Source of the DNA: Flavobacteriaceae bacterium PRS1
Lineage (GTDB): Bacteria; Bacteroidota; Bacteroidia; Flavobacteriales; Flavobacteriaceae
Direction of reading: 5' to 3'
Length of the DNA stretch: 64,000 bases
NCBI GenBank assembly: GCA_003709165.1
Contig: RDRZ01000001.1
Coordinates: forward strand, 62,001-126,000
The position numbers and the translations under genes are program-made. A model generated the notes under the pieces. The model was not told where the DNA came from. It searched no databases and saw only the letters and a program-made list of their open reading frames with translations. Positions 47,358 to 57,065 of the stretch are shown here, one piece after another. How positions within the stretch are numbered: the stretch's first letter is position 1; every line of letters starts with the position of its first letter.

Positions 47358-48407
47358 TTATTTTTTGTTAAACCTACTAATATCAATCTCACTTTCTAAA
47401 GAGTTTCCGTATTCTATATAATTGAATAATTGCTCTGCAACATAAGGTGCTATCATAACACCACGTGTTCCTAAACCATTTAAAATAAACATATTTTTAT
47501 GTTGTTGATGTTGCCCAACTATAGGTCTCCTATCTTTAACTGTTGGTCTAATTCCTGCTACTTGGTCTATGACTTTATATTCACAATTTAAAAATTTATC
47601 CAGCTTGTTTAAAAGTTCTTTTTTTGCTTTTACTGTAATATTTGGACTCATATCATCCCAATCATAAGTGGCTCCTACATGATATAAATCATTTCCCAAA
47701 GGAATTAAAAATAAACTGGATTTTAACACAAAATCAATCTTTAAATCTGGTGCGTGAATGGTTAAAAGTTCGCCTTTAGTTGGTTTTAATGGCAAGTAAT
47801 TAAAAAATGGATTATCTGTTACCCCAAACCCTTCAGCAAAAACAATATGTTTGGCTTTAAAATCATTATAAGACACTTGAGTTTGTTTACAGATAAGTTC
47901 ACCATAAACAAACGTTTCTTTAATAAGTTGTTTGTTATTTTGAAGACGTTCTCTATAACTTTTTACAAGTGTTGCTGTATCTATTCGACCTGTTTCAAGC
48001 ACTTTTCCAAAACCAAAATTATTTTTAATAGCTGAATTATCTATATGAAATATTTCTGAAGAGAGAAATTGAGATAGGTTTGGCTTATCACAGGCTTCAA
48101 ACCAATTGTTTTGTTCTTCTATTGATGCAAATAAGCGATAGACTGGAATTTTATAGTCGAGTTTAATATTTAAACGTTGTTCTAATTGATGATATATTGG
48201 CAAACCTAAATCAAGCTGTTCTTTTGCTTTCCAGACTTGTGTAAACCGTTTTAAAACAACCGGGTTGTACAATCCTCCTGCTACAGTTGAAGAATACTGT
48301 GAATCATTTTCGAACACTACAAAAGATTTGTTATGCCGTTTTAACACTTCACATAATAGAATTCCTGCAAGTCCGGAACCAACTATTATAAAATCTACTT
48401 TTCTCAT
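47358..48407 (-). CDS. FAD-dependent oxidoreductase (D-amino-acid oxidase family)
   Basis: A 349-residue DAO-family flavoprotein. The FAD-binding motif is IIVGSGLAGILLCEVL (about 6-21), and FENDSQYSSTVAGGLYNPVV follows. The C-terminal GIRPTVKDRRPIVGQHQQHKNMFILNGLGTRGVMIAP closes the FAD site. The family oxidises amines such as glycine, sarcosine or D-amino acids; the MnmC C-terminal domain is also a relative. The substrate is undetermined. It lies downstream of the gld block but is separated from it by a terminator at 48500, so it has its own transcript. Confidence 0.85.
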   Translation of the reverse strand: MRKVDFIIVGSGLAGILLCEVLKRHNKSFVVFENDSQYSSTVAGGLYNPVVLKRFTQVWKAKEQLDLGLPIYHQLEQRLNIKLDYKIPVYRLFASIEEQNNWFEACDKPNLSQFLSSEIFHIDNSAIKNNFGFGKVLETGRIDTATLVKSYRERLQNNKQLIKETFVYGELICKQTQVSYNDFKAKHIVFAEGFGVTDNPFFNYLPLKPTKGELLTIHAPDLKIDFVLKSSLFLIPLGNDLYHVGATYDWDDMSPNITVKAKKELLNKLDKFLNCEYKVIDQVAGIRPTVKDRRPIVGQHQQHKNMFILNGLGTRGVMIAPYVAEQLFNYIEYGNSLESEIDISRFNKK

Positions 48408-48469
48408 AGGTATGCTAATATAAATAGATTTAATTTCTTAAAATAAATAAAATGCTATGCTAAATAGAT

Positions 48470-48496
48470 GGATTCCTGCTTTCACAGGAATGACAA
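48470..48496. repeat. Palindromic repeat, family A copy 1
   Basis: Read on the minus strand it is TTGTCATTCCTG, TGAAA, GCAGGAATC, a stem of ATTCCTG(C) with CAGGAAT. Related copies are at 59444-59503 and 63111-63138. Confidence 0.6.
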
Positions 48497-48499
48497 TAA

Positions 48500-48532
48500 A
48501 AAAAACGCTTACAAATCATTGTAAGCGTTTTA
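48500..48532 (-). terminator. Terminator of the gld operon
   Basis: AAAACGCTTACAA / TTGTAAGCGTTTT arms around a short loop, with a run of eight T on the minus strand. It lies 23 bases after the gldN stop. Confidence 0.85.
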
Positions 48533-48554
48533 AATTATTGTTTCCACTACTTTT

Positions 48555-49445
48555 TTAGTAGCTCCACATATCTTGTTCGAAATTTCGAATCTTTTCTATA
48601 ATTCTGTCCGATTCTAAAAGTTGCATTAATGCATTATTGCTAATGTATTCGCTAACTGCTCTATCGCTTTGTATATTCTCTTCTCTAAACACATAGCCAT
48701 TAAAACGCCTGGAATTTAAGAGGTGATCGAATGATATAGGCATAGCACTGTTTTTTCCATTAAAAGCCTTTGCTTTATGCAAGATTCCTCTTGCGTCTGG
48801 AAAGAATACCCAAAATAAAGGCACTAAATCGCTTTCGTCGGTATCTATAAAGTTAACATCAGGTGCTACTGGAGCAATACCCAATAAACGATATCTTAAC
48901 TCACTTAAACGCTTATCGAAATACCAAAGTCCTTTAATGTGGTACTCAACAATATCTGCAGCTGTAATTTCTCTTGTATTAATATATTCAGCAGAGAGCT
49001 CTTCGCCTGCGTTTATTTGTTCAATACCTAACTCGGTTGTATCAACCATTTTTAAAGCACCTTCAATATCCTTTAGTGTACGTTTGGCCGTAAAATAAGA
49101 ATCGTCATAAATATTTTCGATGTCGCCATTTTTAACACTTGTCATTAACACATCGAATAAAGAGCGCCTATTTCTGCCAATATTATTAGTATCGACTGGG
49201 TAATACAATGGGAAGTTTATACGTTCGTCAAGAACTATTTTTTCCCATATCATTCTGGAATATAGGATATCTCTATCATCGACATATCCATATTCTAATG
49301 GTTTATCGTTGTCTAATGCTATTTGTGCGTCTGTTTTAACACCAATTTCATCCGGACTCTTTGCATTTAAAATATTTGCTTGAGCAAACGAACTTGTTAT
49401 AGCAAAAACACATAAAACGATAACTATTAAACTTTTTAATTTCAT
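48555..49445 (-). CDS. gldN: Gliding motility / type IX secretion protein GldN
   Basis: A 296-residue periplasmic protein with a signal peptide (MKLKSLIVIVLCVFAITSSFAQ), last in the gldK-L-M-N order. The SRMIWEKIVLDERINFPLYYP and DILYSRM segments and the C-terminal FREENIQSDRAVSEYISNNALMQLLESDRI fit GldN/PorN. GldN joins GldK in the periplasmic ring under the outer membrane of the T9SS. It follows gldM after 55 bases and is closed by the terminator at 48500. The T9SS cargo genes found elsewhere in the window depend on this machine. Confidence 0.93.
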   Translation of the reverse strand: MKLKSLIVIVLCVFAITSSFAQANILNAKSPDEIGVKTDAQIALDNDKPLEYGYVDDRDILYSRMIWEKIVLDERINFPLYYPVDTNNIGRNRRSLFDVLMTSVKNGDIENIYDDSYFTAKRTLKDIEGALKMVDTTELGIEQINAGEELSAEYINTREITAADIVEYHIKGLWYFDKRLSELRYRLLGIAPVAPDVNFIDTDESDLVPLFWVFFPDARGILHKAKAFNGKNSAMPISFDHLLNSRRFNGYVFREENIQSDRAVSEYISNNALMQLLESDRIIEKIRNFEQDMWSY

Positions 49446-49500
49446 CTTCTTTCTTTAAGATTAATTACAATTATAGGACATAATAATTTCTCTGTCTTTT

Positions 49501-51063
49501 TTAATTTGTTAGCTCAATAAAGACAGGTGATACTTTTTTAAGTATTATACTAACACCTTTTGCTTTCGCTTCTATATTAAATATCTGTACTGCAGAACCA
49601 CGTTTTGCTTTACGCAACGCAGATTTTGCTCTACTATTTAACTTATTACCACTAACATTTATTGTTGGCTGTCCCGGAACTTTAAATTTAAATCCTTTAA
49701 CATTCAAAGGTAATTCAAAATCAAAATCTTCAAATTTTGCACCAATAGTTGAAATTTCAAGGCTTTTACGTTGCATTTTTATCAAGCCGCTTTCGCCTCT
49801 TAAAGTCCCTGTTGGTCTTGGTAAGTCTTTGATTCTAAATTTTGCACCATCACTAACTCTTTCTCCACCAGGTAGTATTCCTGTTACATTAATCGTAACC
49901 TCTCTGCCTTTAACTTTAGTAACATCAATAATATACTTGCTTTTTTTAATTCTTATTAAACCAGCTGCTGTAGCTTTAACGTTATTGTCAGAAATACCTG
50001 CAAACGAAATCGTCATTGGGTTTTTCACACCACGATATACCACATTCATCTTATCGGCAGAAATTGTAGCCGAATTAGGTTTAGGAACTGTTACAAAAGA
50101 TTGATCTACAAGAACTTCCGTAGGCACTCCATCTTCCATGAAAATTAATTTTCCTTCAATTTTATGTTCTCCGGGATTTCCTGTACCAAAATTTAGCTTT
50201 ACCTTACCTTTTTCAATAGAATATTCGGAATCTGAAAGTGGTCTACCATCTAAAGTTAACTCTACACTATTTGGTTTAGTTGTATCATCTTTTCTACCTA
50301 ACACAATTTGACCGTCAAACTGCTCACCATTAAAGTAAGCTGACTTTGAAGTTTCCAGTAGAGTCATATAATTAGTCATAGAAACTTCACTAGTAAGTTT
50401 TCCTTGTAACATAACTCCTAAAACTTCCGATTGGGTTGTTTTAATATCTGCTTGTAGTTGCGTCATTTTAGTTAATGATGCTACTAAAGGAAATTCTCTA
50501 TAATGATAAATTAACCATGATCGTACATTACCATCTCTGTCAGTTATTGGTTCTGTAGAAAACTTCTTTTTAACAGCGTTAGATATGTCGTTATATTTAG
50601 AACCGTCGCTTAATACTTTAACAACACCATCTCTAAATTTAGTAATTTCGTCTAAAAAACGTTGTCCTTCATCTTTCAATTTTTCTCCAGTAAAAAACTC
50701 GTCATCTAAAAAATCAGGTCTATCCATGATTTCATAATCTTGTGGATCGTCTAAAGATGCTGTCATTTTAGACTTAATCTCTTCTAAATAAGAATTGAAT
50801 CCATCTGATAGAGATGAGATTTGGTCTGCCTTGTCTTTTAATGGTTTATACTTTGCTGGTTGATCTTTAGCTTTTTCAGCTAAACCATCCATAAACGCTT
50901 TATTTCTTGTCGTTGCTGCTTCGTTAGATTCGGTTAATCTTTCATTCATTAAACCGAATGCCGACAGCACTTCTTTCGACATATTTAATGCTAACATTGC
51001 TATAAATATTAAATACATCAAGTTTATCATTTTCTGCCTTGCAGATAATTTTGCTCCTGCCAT
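49501..51063 (-). CDS. gldM: Gliding motility / type IX secretion motor protein GldM
   Basis: A 520-residue inner-membrane protein. The single N-terminal helix (RQKMINLMYLIFIAMLALNMSKEVLSAF, about 9-35) pairs with the GldL helices to form the proton-driven motor. The rest is a periplasmic rod of four domains reaching GldK/GldN, with typical Ig-like segments (VVYRGVKNPMTISFAGI, RPTGTLRGESGLI). The conserved start MAGAKLSARQKMIN is intact. The length is normal for GldM/PorM. Confidence 0.95.
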   Translation of the reverse strand: MAGAKLSARQKMINLMYLIFIAMLALNMSKEVLSAFGLMNERLTESNEAATTRNKAFMDGLAEKAKDQPAKYKPLKDKADQISSLSDGFNSYLEEIKSKMTASLDDPQDYEIMDRPDFLDDEFFTGEKLKDEGQRFLDEITKFRDGVVKVLSDGSKYNDISNAVKKKFSTEPITDRDGNVRSWLIYHYREFPLVASLTKMTQLQADIKTTQSEVLGVMLQGKLTSEVSMTNYMTLLETSKSAYFNGEQFDGQIVLGRKDDTTKPNSVELTLDGRPLSDSEYSIEKGKVKLNFGTGNPGEHKIEGKLIFMEDGVPTEVLVDQSFVTVPKPNSATISADKMNVVYRGVKNPMTISFAGISDNNVKATAAGLIRIKKSKYIIDVTKVKGREVTINVTGILPGGERVSDGAKFRIKDLPRPTGTLRGESGLIKMQRKSLEISTIGAKFEDFDFELPLNVKGFKFKVPGQPTINVSGNKLNSRAKSALRKAKRGSAVQIFNIEAKAKGVSIILKKVSPVFIELTN

Positions 51064-51096
51064 AACTGATTAGTTTTTGGTTAAAAAGGATTAAAT

Positions 51097-51735
51097 TTAG
51101 CTTTTGTTCATAGCAGAAAGCATTCCACCATATACACCATTTAATGATGATAAGTTAGTAGCTAATGAAGCCATTTGCTCTTTTAATTTAGCAGCATTTT
51201 CTACAGCTTCTTCATTAACTGAAGTTTGACGGTTAACAGTTTCTAACTGCACTTTATACAAACTGTTTAAAGATTCCATTTGTGCAGCAGCAAGAGCCAT
51301 TTCTTCGTTATATTTTTTAGTAGCATGCATTCCGTCAATAGTAGGAGTCATACTTTTGGCAGCACCTTCAAAGTTTTTAATGCTATCTCCAAGACTTGCC
51401 ATAAGTTCGGCATCTATTTGTGCATCTTTAAGTAATTCATCTAATTTTTTAGATAAAATCCCTTCTGCATCTTGGGGACCTTCTGCTTTATCAGATTTTC
51501 CTCCTTGTAATTCAGGATATACTAAAGCCCAGTCTAAATCGTCGTCAACCGGTTCGAAAGCTGAAATCGCAAAAATAATTGCTTCGGTAATTAAACCAAT
51601 AGATAACATTACATTACCAGTAAGTGGTCCTATATTAAAATGAATAATTTTAAATAGTGCTCCAATAATTACTATCGATGCTCCAAATCCGTAGGACATA
51701 TTCATGAATTTCCTCATTGCTCTTGATTGTGCCAT
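51097..51735 (-). CDS. gldL: Gliding motility / type IX secretion motor protein GldL
   Basis: A 212-residue inner-membrane protein with two helices near the N-terminus (FMNMSYGFGASIVIIGALFK and GNVMLSIGLITEAIIFAISAF). They carry the buried Lys/His and Glu residues used in the proton path of the GldLM motor. The C-terminal part is a helical cytoplasmic domain (about 85-212). It starts 50 bases after gldK and ends 33 bases before gldM. Length and motifs are normal for the family. Confidence 0.95.
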   Translation of the reverse strand: MAQSRAMRKFMNMSYGFGASIVIIGALFKIIHFNIGPLTGNVMLSIGLITEAIIFAISAFEPVDDDLDWALVYPELQGGKSDKAEGPQDAEGILSKKLDELLKDAQIDAELMASLGDSIKNFEGAAKSMTPTIDGMHATKKYNEEMALAAAQMESLNSLYKVQLETVNRQTSVNEEAVENAAKLKEQMASLATNLSSLNGVYGGMLSAMNKS

Positions 51736-51785
51736 AATTTTTAGTTTTAAGTAAAGGTTAAGGTTAAATTTTGTAGGTTAATAAA

Positions 51786-53171
51786 TTATCTTTTAAATTT
51801 CTTTCTGAGTTTTCTTGCATTCAAGGTTACTTCTGTTCCCATATAATCTTGAACAGTTCTAAAACCAATATAGCTTCTTGCAGAATCTGCATATTCATAG
51901 TCTCTGGAACTTACCTGTAAGAAATACGCAACATCTTTCCAGGAACCTCCTCTTACAACTTTACGTTCGTTTTCTTCATCATCAACATTTGGGTTTATGG
52001 TTGAAGAATACTCGTAAGAATTAGGATCGTAGGACGACATTACCCATTCCGATACATTTCCTGCCATATTATATAAGTCGTAATCATTTGGCTCGTAAGA
52101 TTTTGCTTCTACAGTATATAATGCCTGATCTGCGGCATAATCACCACGTAATGGTTTAAAGTTTGCCATAAAACAACCTCTGTCGTTTTTTGCATAAGGT
52201 CCTCCCCAAGGAAATGTTGCACCCTGAAGTCCACCTCTTGCTGCGTACTCCCATTCTGCTTCAGATGGTAGCCTAAACTTATTTATATTTCTTGCAGATT
52301 TTGACTTTTGGTATCCATTTTTATAAATAGTTCGCCATTGACAGAAAGCATTAGCTTGTTTCCATGTAATCCCAACAACAGGGTATTCGCCATATGCGTC
52401 ATGCCAGAAATAATCGTTATGCATAGGCTCATTATACGAATACGAAAAATCTCTAATCCATACTGTTGTATCCGGATAAACTTCTATAGATTCTCTGTAT
52501 ATAACATCGCTACGTTTTAATTCTCTATATTTTGCAGCCGTTTTTATATCCATCGTAGTATATTGAAATTTAAATTTTGACACGTCCCAAGTACGTTCGT
52601 TATTATAAGACTCTTCCATTGGAAGGTACATAGTGTCCATAACTTCTGCATAGTACTCATCTGGATATTCGTCAGTATCAAATATTAAGTCAACATCATG
52701 ATTTAACTTTCTACCTTCATAACCTGTTTCTCCTAAACCAGTATAATTATCCAACATATATTTTTCGTAAACACTCATATCTGTAGTGTCAGTATCTTTA
52801 AATGCAAATTGACCAATTCCATCAGAATCTAAATCGGTTTCTCCAACTTCGTCTGCAAGAATTGCAAGTTTGGTTCTAATAATAGAATCTCTTACCCAAT
52901 TAACAAATTGGCGATACTCGCTATTTGTAATTTCGGTTTCATCCATATAGAATGCTCTAACAGTAACTGTTCTCGTAGGCGCATTTTTTACTCCAGCTAA
53001 ATCATCGTCCGATTTACCCATAATAAAAGCACCACCTGGAATTAATGTCATTCCATAAGGTTTTTCCGGATGCCATTTTTTGCCTTTAACGCCAACCAAT
53101 TCTCCTCTGTCTCCAGAACCACAACTGGTTAATATAGCTAGAACTGCGATTAATAATACAAACTTTTTCAT
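51786..53171 (-). CDS. gldK: Gliding motility / type IX secretion lipoprotein GldK
   Basis: A 461-residue lipoprotein (MKKFVLLIAVLAILTSCGSG, lipobox Cys17) with a formylglycine-generating-enzyme (SUMF1)-like domain: GMTLIPGGAFIMGKSDDD, DETEITNSEYRQFVNW, FRLPSEAEWEYAARGG, NVSEWV and VVRGGSWKD. GldK/PorK lines the T9SS periplasmic ring at the outer membrane. It is first in the gldKLMN block and has a promoter-like sequence upstream, in the 136-base gap after the ureohydrolase-like gene. Confidence 0.95.
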   Translation of the reverse strand: MKKFVLLIAVLAILTSCGSGDRGELVGVKGKKWHPEKPYGMTLIPGGAFIMGKSDDDLAGVKNAPTRTVTVRAFYMDETEITNSEYRQFVNWVRDSIIRTKLAILADEVGETDLDSDGIGQFAFKDTDTTDMSVYEKYMLDNYTGLGETGYEGRKLNHDVDLIFDTDEYPDEYYAEVMDTMYLPMEESYNNERTWDVSKFKFQYTTMDIKTAAKYRELKRSDVIYRESIEVYPDTTVWIRDFSYSYNEPMHNDYFWHDAYGEYPVVGITWKQANAFCQWRTIYKNGYQKSKSARNINKFRLPSEAEWEYAARGGLQGATFPWGGPYAKNDRGCFMANFKPLRGDYAADQALYTVEAKSYEPNDYDLYNMAGNVSEWVMSSYDPNSYEYSSTINPNVDDEENERKVVRGGSWKDVAYFLQVSSRDYEYADSARSYIGFRTVQDYMGTEVTLNARKLRKKFKR

Positions 53172-53202
53172 GTCTATGAATTCGAGGTTAATTTTGAGAG
53201 TG

Positions 53203-53233
53203 TAAACATATTTATATATTTTGACAAAAACAA
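53203..53233 (-). promoter_or_regulatory. Promoter of gldKLMN
   Basis: On the minus strand TTG (53233-53231), 20 bases, then TATGTTTA (53210-53203), one base from TAnnTTTG. The gldK ATG is 32 bases downstream of the box. It gives the block its own start apart from topA. Confidence 0.45.
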
Positions 53234-53307
53234 CTTTTTTGGTAAAAAATGTGTATTTTAACCTAAATATTTGCGTTTAGTCGATGTAATTCATTGATTA
53301 TATGTCT

Positions 53308-54474
53308 TTAAACGCTATTTTTTTTGTAGGCTTTATACCATCTTTTAGGTATTTTCCCATTACTGGCTTCTATATAATCTTCGTGCATGCAAGGTAATAA
53401 CGTAAGTTGCTTTAATTTATTATTAAAATTCGGTAAAAAAGGAATTTCTATCCACCAACGACCAATTTTATTACTTTTATAAAAGACAAGTTCTTCATTA
53501 TCAATTAAAACAGTAAATTTTTGATAACTTTCTTTATCTGAAAAATCATCATCTGTTATCCTACAATTTACACCTTCGATAAAATACCAAATCATTTGTG
53601 CTATTAGCATTGACGTTGCGTCATCATCCTTTGAAGGTTTATAGCCAAAAATTCCAAAAGAAGAGACCTTATTGCTAATACCTGCATATCTTGTAACAGC
53701 ACAAACTTCTTTCCCGTCGAAACCATTAGGCGAATATTTTTGCCGTGTACTTACTTCTGAAGACCTAATACTGCACAAATCCAAACTCACAATATTAGCG
53801 TCTCTCATTATAGGTTCAACACTATTAATGTTATTAATAATCTCTCCTAACCTATGCGCTTCAAAATAGAGCTTTTCCATTAAATCTATTTCTTCTTGTG
53901 AGTTAAAATAGGTTTGATAGCCTAATGTACAATAATTAAATAAGTTATAGGGTTGTTCTAAAATTATTTTTCCAAGGTAACTATTGTCTTTAATTGGTCT
54001 GGAGGAGTCTCCTAAATCGAATTTACTATCTACATTTACAATATTAACCATTGGTAAAAAATTGTCGTAAGCCCTGTAAACAGCATAAGTAAGGTCTTGA
54101 CTACCGCCAATAATAATTGGTATAATACCCTTTTCTAATAAGATAGTTATTGTTGTTTGTAAAGCAAAATAGGTGTCTTCAACTGTTTCACCTTTTAGAA
54201 TATCTCCAAGATCTGCAACTGTAAAATGCCAGTTACCTGGAAATAAAGCATACAATGATTTCCGCACTTCGCTTAACTGAAAGTCTTCACCTATATAATT
54301 AACATCATTTCTATTTTCAAGTACACCAACTATGGCAATTTGCACATCTTCTAAATCCGGAATACCATTTTGTTGAGAATGAATCTTTAATTTTCTTCCA
54401 AGCACTTGTGTTGATAATAGTTCAATATGAGCTAAAACCAAATTCTGAACAGGTGAGAGAAAACTAAAGTTCAT
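53308..54474 (-). CDS. Ureohydrolase-fold protein (formimidoylglutamase-like) lacking several metal ligands
   Basis: A 388-residue member of the arginase/agmatinase/formimidoylglutamase superfamily by overall pattern: GIIPIIIGGSQDLTYAVY, VNIVNVDSKFDLGD and ANIVSLDLCSIRSSE. Active members have GGDH, DAHxD and SxDxDxxDP at these places. Here the first His is replaced (GGSQD), the His of DAHxD is Lys (DSKFD) and the second Asp of DxD is Cys (DLC). About half of the Mn ligands are therefore absent and hydrolase activity is doubtful. The gene starts 3 bases after topA and precedes gldK, a neighbourhood I recall from other Flavobacteriaceae. A structural or regulatory role linked to T9SS is possible. 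Confidence 0.8.
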   Translation of the reverse strand: MNFSFLSPVQNLVLAHIELLSTQVLGRKLKIHSQQNGIPDLEDVQIAIVGVLENRNDVNYIGEDFQLSEVRKSLYALFPGNWHFTVADLGDILKGETVEDTYFALQTTITILLEKGIIPIIIGGSQDLTYAVYRAYDNFLPMVNIVNVDSKFDLGDSSRPIKDNSYLGKIILEQPYNLFNYCTLGYQTYFNSQEEIDLMEKLYFEAHRLGEIINNINSVEPIMRDANIVSLDLCSIRSSEVSTRQKYSPNGFDGKEVCAVTRYAGISNKVSSFGIFGYKPSKDDDATSMLIAQMIWYFIEGVNCRITDDDFSDKESYQKFTVLIDNEELVFYKSNKIGRWWIEIPFLPNFNNKLKQLTLLPCMHEDYIEASNGKIPKRWYKAYKKNSV

Positions 54475-54477
54475 AAA

Positions 54478-56946
54478 TTACTTCTTTTTTGTAGCTTTTT
54501 TCTTTGGAGTTTTTTTATCGATAATATCTAAAGCGTCTTCAAGTGTAAATTTAGAAACATCTATCGTTTTAGGCAACTCTATTTTTATTTTTCCTTTTAA
54601 TATAGTATGTCTTCCCCATCGTGCTTTTTCAACTCGAATGCCTTCGGCTTCCCAATGGTGGATTAATTTATCTTTTTCTTTTTGGATTTTATCTTCAATT
54701 AATTCAATAATATCCATTTCGGATAAATTGTCCCAATCGTATTTTCTATTCACGTTAATAAACATATTATTCCATTTTATAAATGGCCCAAAACGTCCTT
54801 TTCCTTTTTGTACTGGTAATTCTTGATACATATATATAGGTGCATCAGCTTTTTCCTTTTCTTTTATAAGAATTATAGCTTCTTCAAGTTCAATACTTAA
54901 AGGATTCATTCCTTTAGGCAAGGACACGAATTTTTTCCCGAATTTAACATAAGGTCCAAACCTACCGTTATTAACTTCTATTTCTTCACCTTCATAAGCT
55001 CCTAGTTTTTTTGGAAGCTGAAATAAATCCATCGCTTCGTCGTAAGTAATGGTATTAATTTGTTGTTCTGGAGATAAACTTGCAAATTGAGGTTTTTCTT
55101 CATCATCAATGGTTCCTATTTGTACCATTGGTCCAAATTTACCGAGACGAACACTTACTTGTCTTCCATTAGAATCTTCTCCAAGAATACGTTTTCCTGA
55201 TTCTCGTTCTGCATTTGCCTGTACGCTTTCAACTTTTGGGTGAAAGTCTTTATAAAAATCCTTCATCATTTTAGTCCAACTCTGTTTTCCTGCAGCAATA
55301 TCATCGAATTGATCTTCAACTTTAGCGGTAAAATTATAGTCTAAAATAGTTTCGAAATGATTCACTAAAAAGTCATTTACAATCATTCCAATATCTGTTG
55401 GAACTAATTTGCCTTTATCTGATCCTACCTTTTCGGTTAATAAATTATCTTTTACATTCCCATTTTGAAGTGTAAGTTGCGAATATTTACGTTCTACGCC
55501 TTCAACTGCTCCTTTTTCTATATAACCTCTGTTTTGAATCGTGGAAATTGTTGGTGCATACGTCGATGGACGACCAATACCAAGTTCTTCTAATTTTTTA
55601 ACTAAAGATGCTTCGCTAAATCTATAAGGTGGACGAGTATAGCGTTCGGTAGCTGTAATATAATTATAATGAAGTATTTGGTTTACTTCTAAAATTGGTA
55701 GCATTCCTTCTTGTTCTTGCTTTTCGTCATCAGTACTTTCAAGATATACCTTTAAAAAACCATCAAATTTAATTACTTCTCCATTCACCATAAACGTGTC
55801 ATTATGAGTTGAAGCACTAATATTTACAATGGTAAGTTCTAACTGTGCTTCGCTCATTTGAGAAGCAATGGCGCGTTTCCAAATCAATTCGTACAATCGT
55901 GCTTGGTCTCTATCAATATTTACAGAGCTACGAGAAAAATCGGTTGGACGAATTGCCTCGTGAGCTTCTTGTGCACCTTTAGATTTTCCTTTATAATTAC
56001 GCGGTTTGCTATATTGCGAACCATAAGTATTTTTAATTTCTAACTCGGCTGCTTGTCTTGCATCATTAGATAAATTAACACTATCTGTTCTCATATAAGT
56101 AATAAAACCTGCTTCGTAAAGACGCTGCGCCATAGTCATCGTTTTACTTACTGAAAAATACAGTTTACGAGATGCTTCTTGTTGTAATGTTGATGTTGTG
56201 AAAGGTGCAGCTGGTGATTTTTTTGCAGGCTTTTTTTCTAAATCTGAAACTTTAAATTCTGCTGAAGTATTAGTGCCTAAAAATTTATGTGCATCTTCTT
56301 TTGTTGCAAATGTTTTTGAAAGTTTAGCTTTAAATAATTGCCCGCTTTCAGTAGAAAATTCAGCATCTATTCTATATGATACTTTAGCTTGAAAATTTTG
56401 AATTTCTCTTTCACGTTCTACAATTAAACGCACAGATACCGATTGCACTCTTCCAGCCGATAAACCTCCTTTTATTTTACGCCAAAGTATTGGAGAGAGT
56501 TCGTAACCAACAATTCTATCCAATACACGTCGTGCTTGTTGTGCATCTACTAAATCGTAATCAATACCTCGTGGATTTTTTATAGCATTCTGAATTGCGG
56601 TTTTTGTTATTTCATGAAATACAATACGTTTGGTTTTTGCTTTATCAAGTTTTAATGTTTCTGCCAAATGCCATGCAATAGCTTCTCCTTCTCTATCTTC
56701 ATCACTAGCCAACCAAACCATATCAGCTTTTTTGGCTAAATCTTTTAATTTTTTTACTACTGCTTTTTTGTCTTTAGAAACTTCATACTTTGGTTTAAAA
56801 TCCCCTACAACATCAACGCCTAATTCTTTTGAAGGCAAGTCGGCAATATGTCCAAAACTGGACTCAACTTTAAAGTCTTTTCCAAGAAATTTTTCGATAG
56901 TTTTTGCTTTTGCAGGTGATTCAACAATCACTAAATTCTTCGCCAT
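54478..56946 (-). CDS. topA: DNA topoisomerase I
   Basis: An 822-residue type IA topoisomerase. The N-terminal TOPRIM domain has VIVESPAKAKTIEKFLG and DEDREGEAIAWHL. The catalytic tyrosine lies in GFITYMRTDS (about residue 283), and GRPSTYAPTISTIQNRGYI follows. In place of the enteric zinc fingers the C-terminus has repeated small modules (GRFGPYVKFGKKFVSLPKG, GRFGPFIKWNNMFIN) and a Lys-rich tail, as in other Bacteroidota. It relaxes negative supercoils. A ureohydrolase-fold gene follows 3 bases later, suggesting one transcript. Confidence 0.96.
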   Translation of the reverse strand: MAKNLVIVESPAKAKTIEKFLGKDFKVESSFGHIADLPSKELGVDVVGDFKPKYEVSKDKKAVVKKLKDLAKKADMVWLASDEDREGEAIAWHLAETLKLDKAKTKRIVFHEITKTAIQNAIKNPRGIDYDLVDAQQARRVLDRIVGYELSPILWRKIKGGLSAGRVQSVSVRLIVEREREIQNFQAKVSYRIDAEFSTESGQLFKAKLSKTFATKEDAHKFLGTNTSAEFKVSDLEKKPAKKSPAAPFTTSTLQQEASRKLYFSVSKTMTMAQRLYEAGFITYMRTDSVNLSNDARQAAELEIKNTYGSQYSKPRNYKGKSKGAQEAHEAIRPTDFSRSSVNIDRDQARLYELIWKRAIASQMSEAQLELTIVNISASTHNDTFMVNGEVIKFDGFLKVYLESTDDEKQEQEGMLPILEVNQILHYNYITATERYTRPPYRFSEASLVKKLEELGIGRPSTYAPTISTIQNRGYIEKGAVEGVERKYSQLTLQNGNVKDNLLTEKVGSDKGKLVPTDIGMIVNDFLVNHFETILDYNFTAKVEDQFDDIAAGKQSWTKMMKDFYKDFHPKVESVQANAERESGKRILGEDSNGRQVSVRLGKFGPMVQIGTIDDEEKPQFASLSPEQQINTITYDEAMDLFQLPKKLGAYEGEEIEVNNGRFGPYVKFGKKFVSLPKGMNPLSIELEEAIILIKEKEKADAPIYMYQELPVQKGKGRFGPFIKWNNMFINVNRKYDWDNLSEMDIIELIEDKIQKEKDKLIHHWEAEGIRVEKARWGRHTILKGKIKIELPKTIDVSKFTLEDALDIIDKKTPKKKATKKK

Positions 56947-57015
56947 AGTTCTATTTTATAAAGCTACAAATGTATATTATTTTTTTATTATCAAATTTAA
57001 TTTTGAAAATGGTAC

Positions 57016-57042
57016 AAAAAAACCTGCCAGAGACAGGTTTTT
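57016..57042 (-). terminator. Terminator after the membrane protein gene
   Basis: AAAAACCTG / CAGGTTTTT arms around a 7-base loop, continuing into more T on the minus strand. It lies 23 bases after the stop of the leftward membrane protein gene and before topA. Confidence 0.8.
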
Positions 57043-57065
57043 AATATCTAATAATTTATTAAGTT

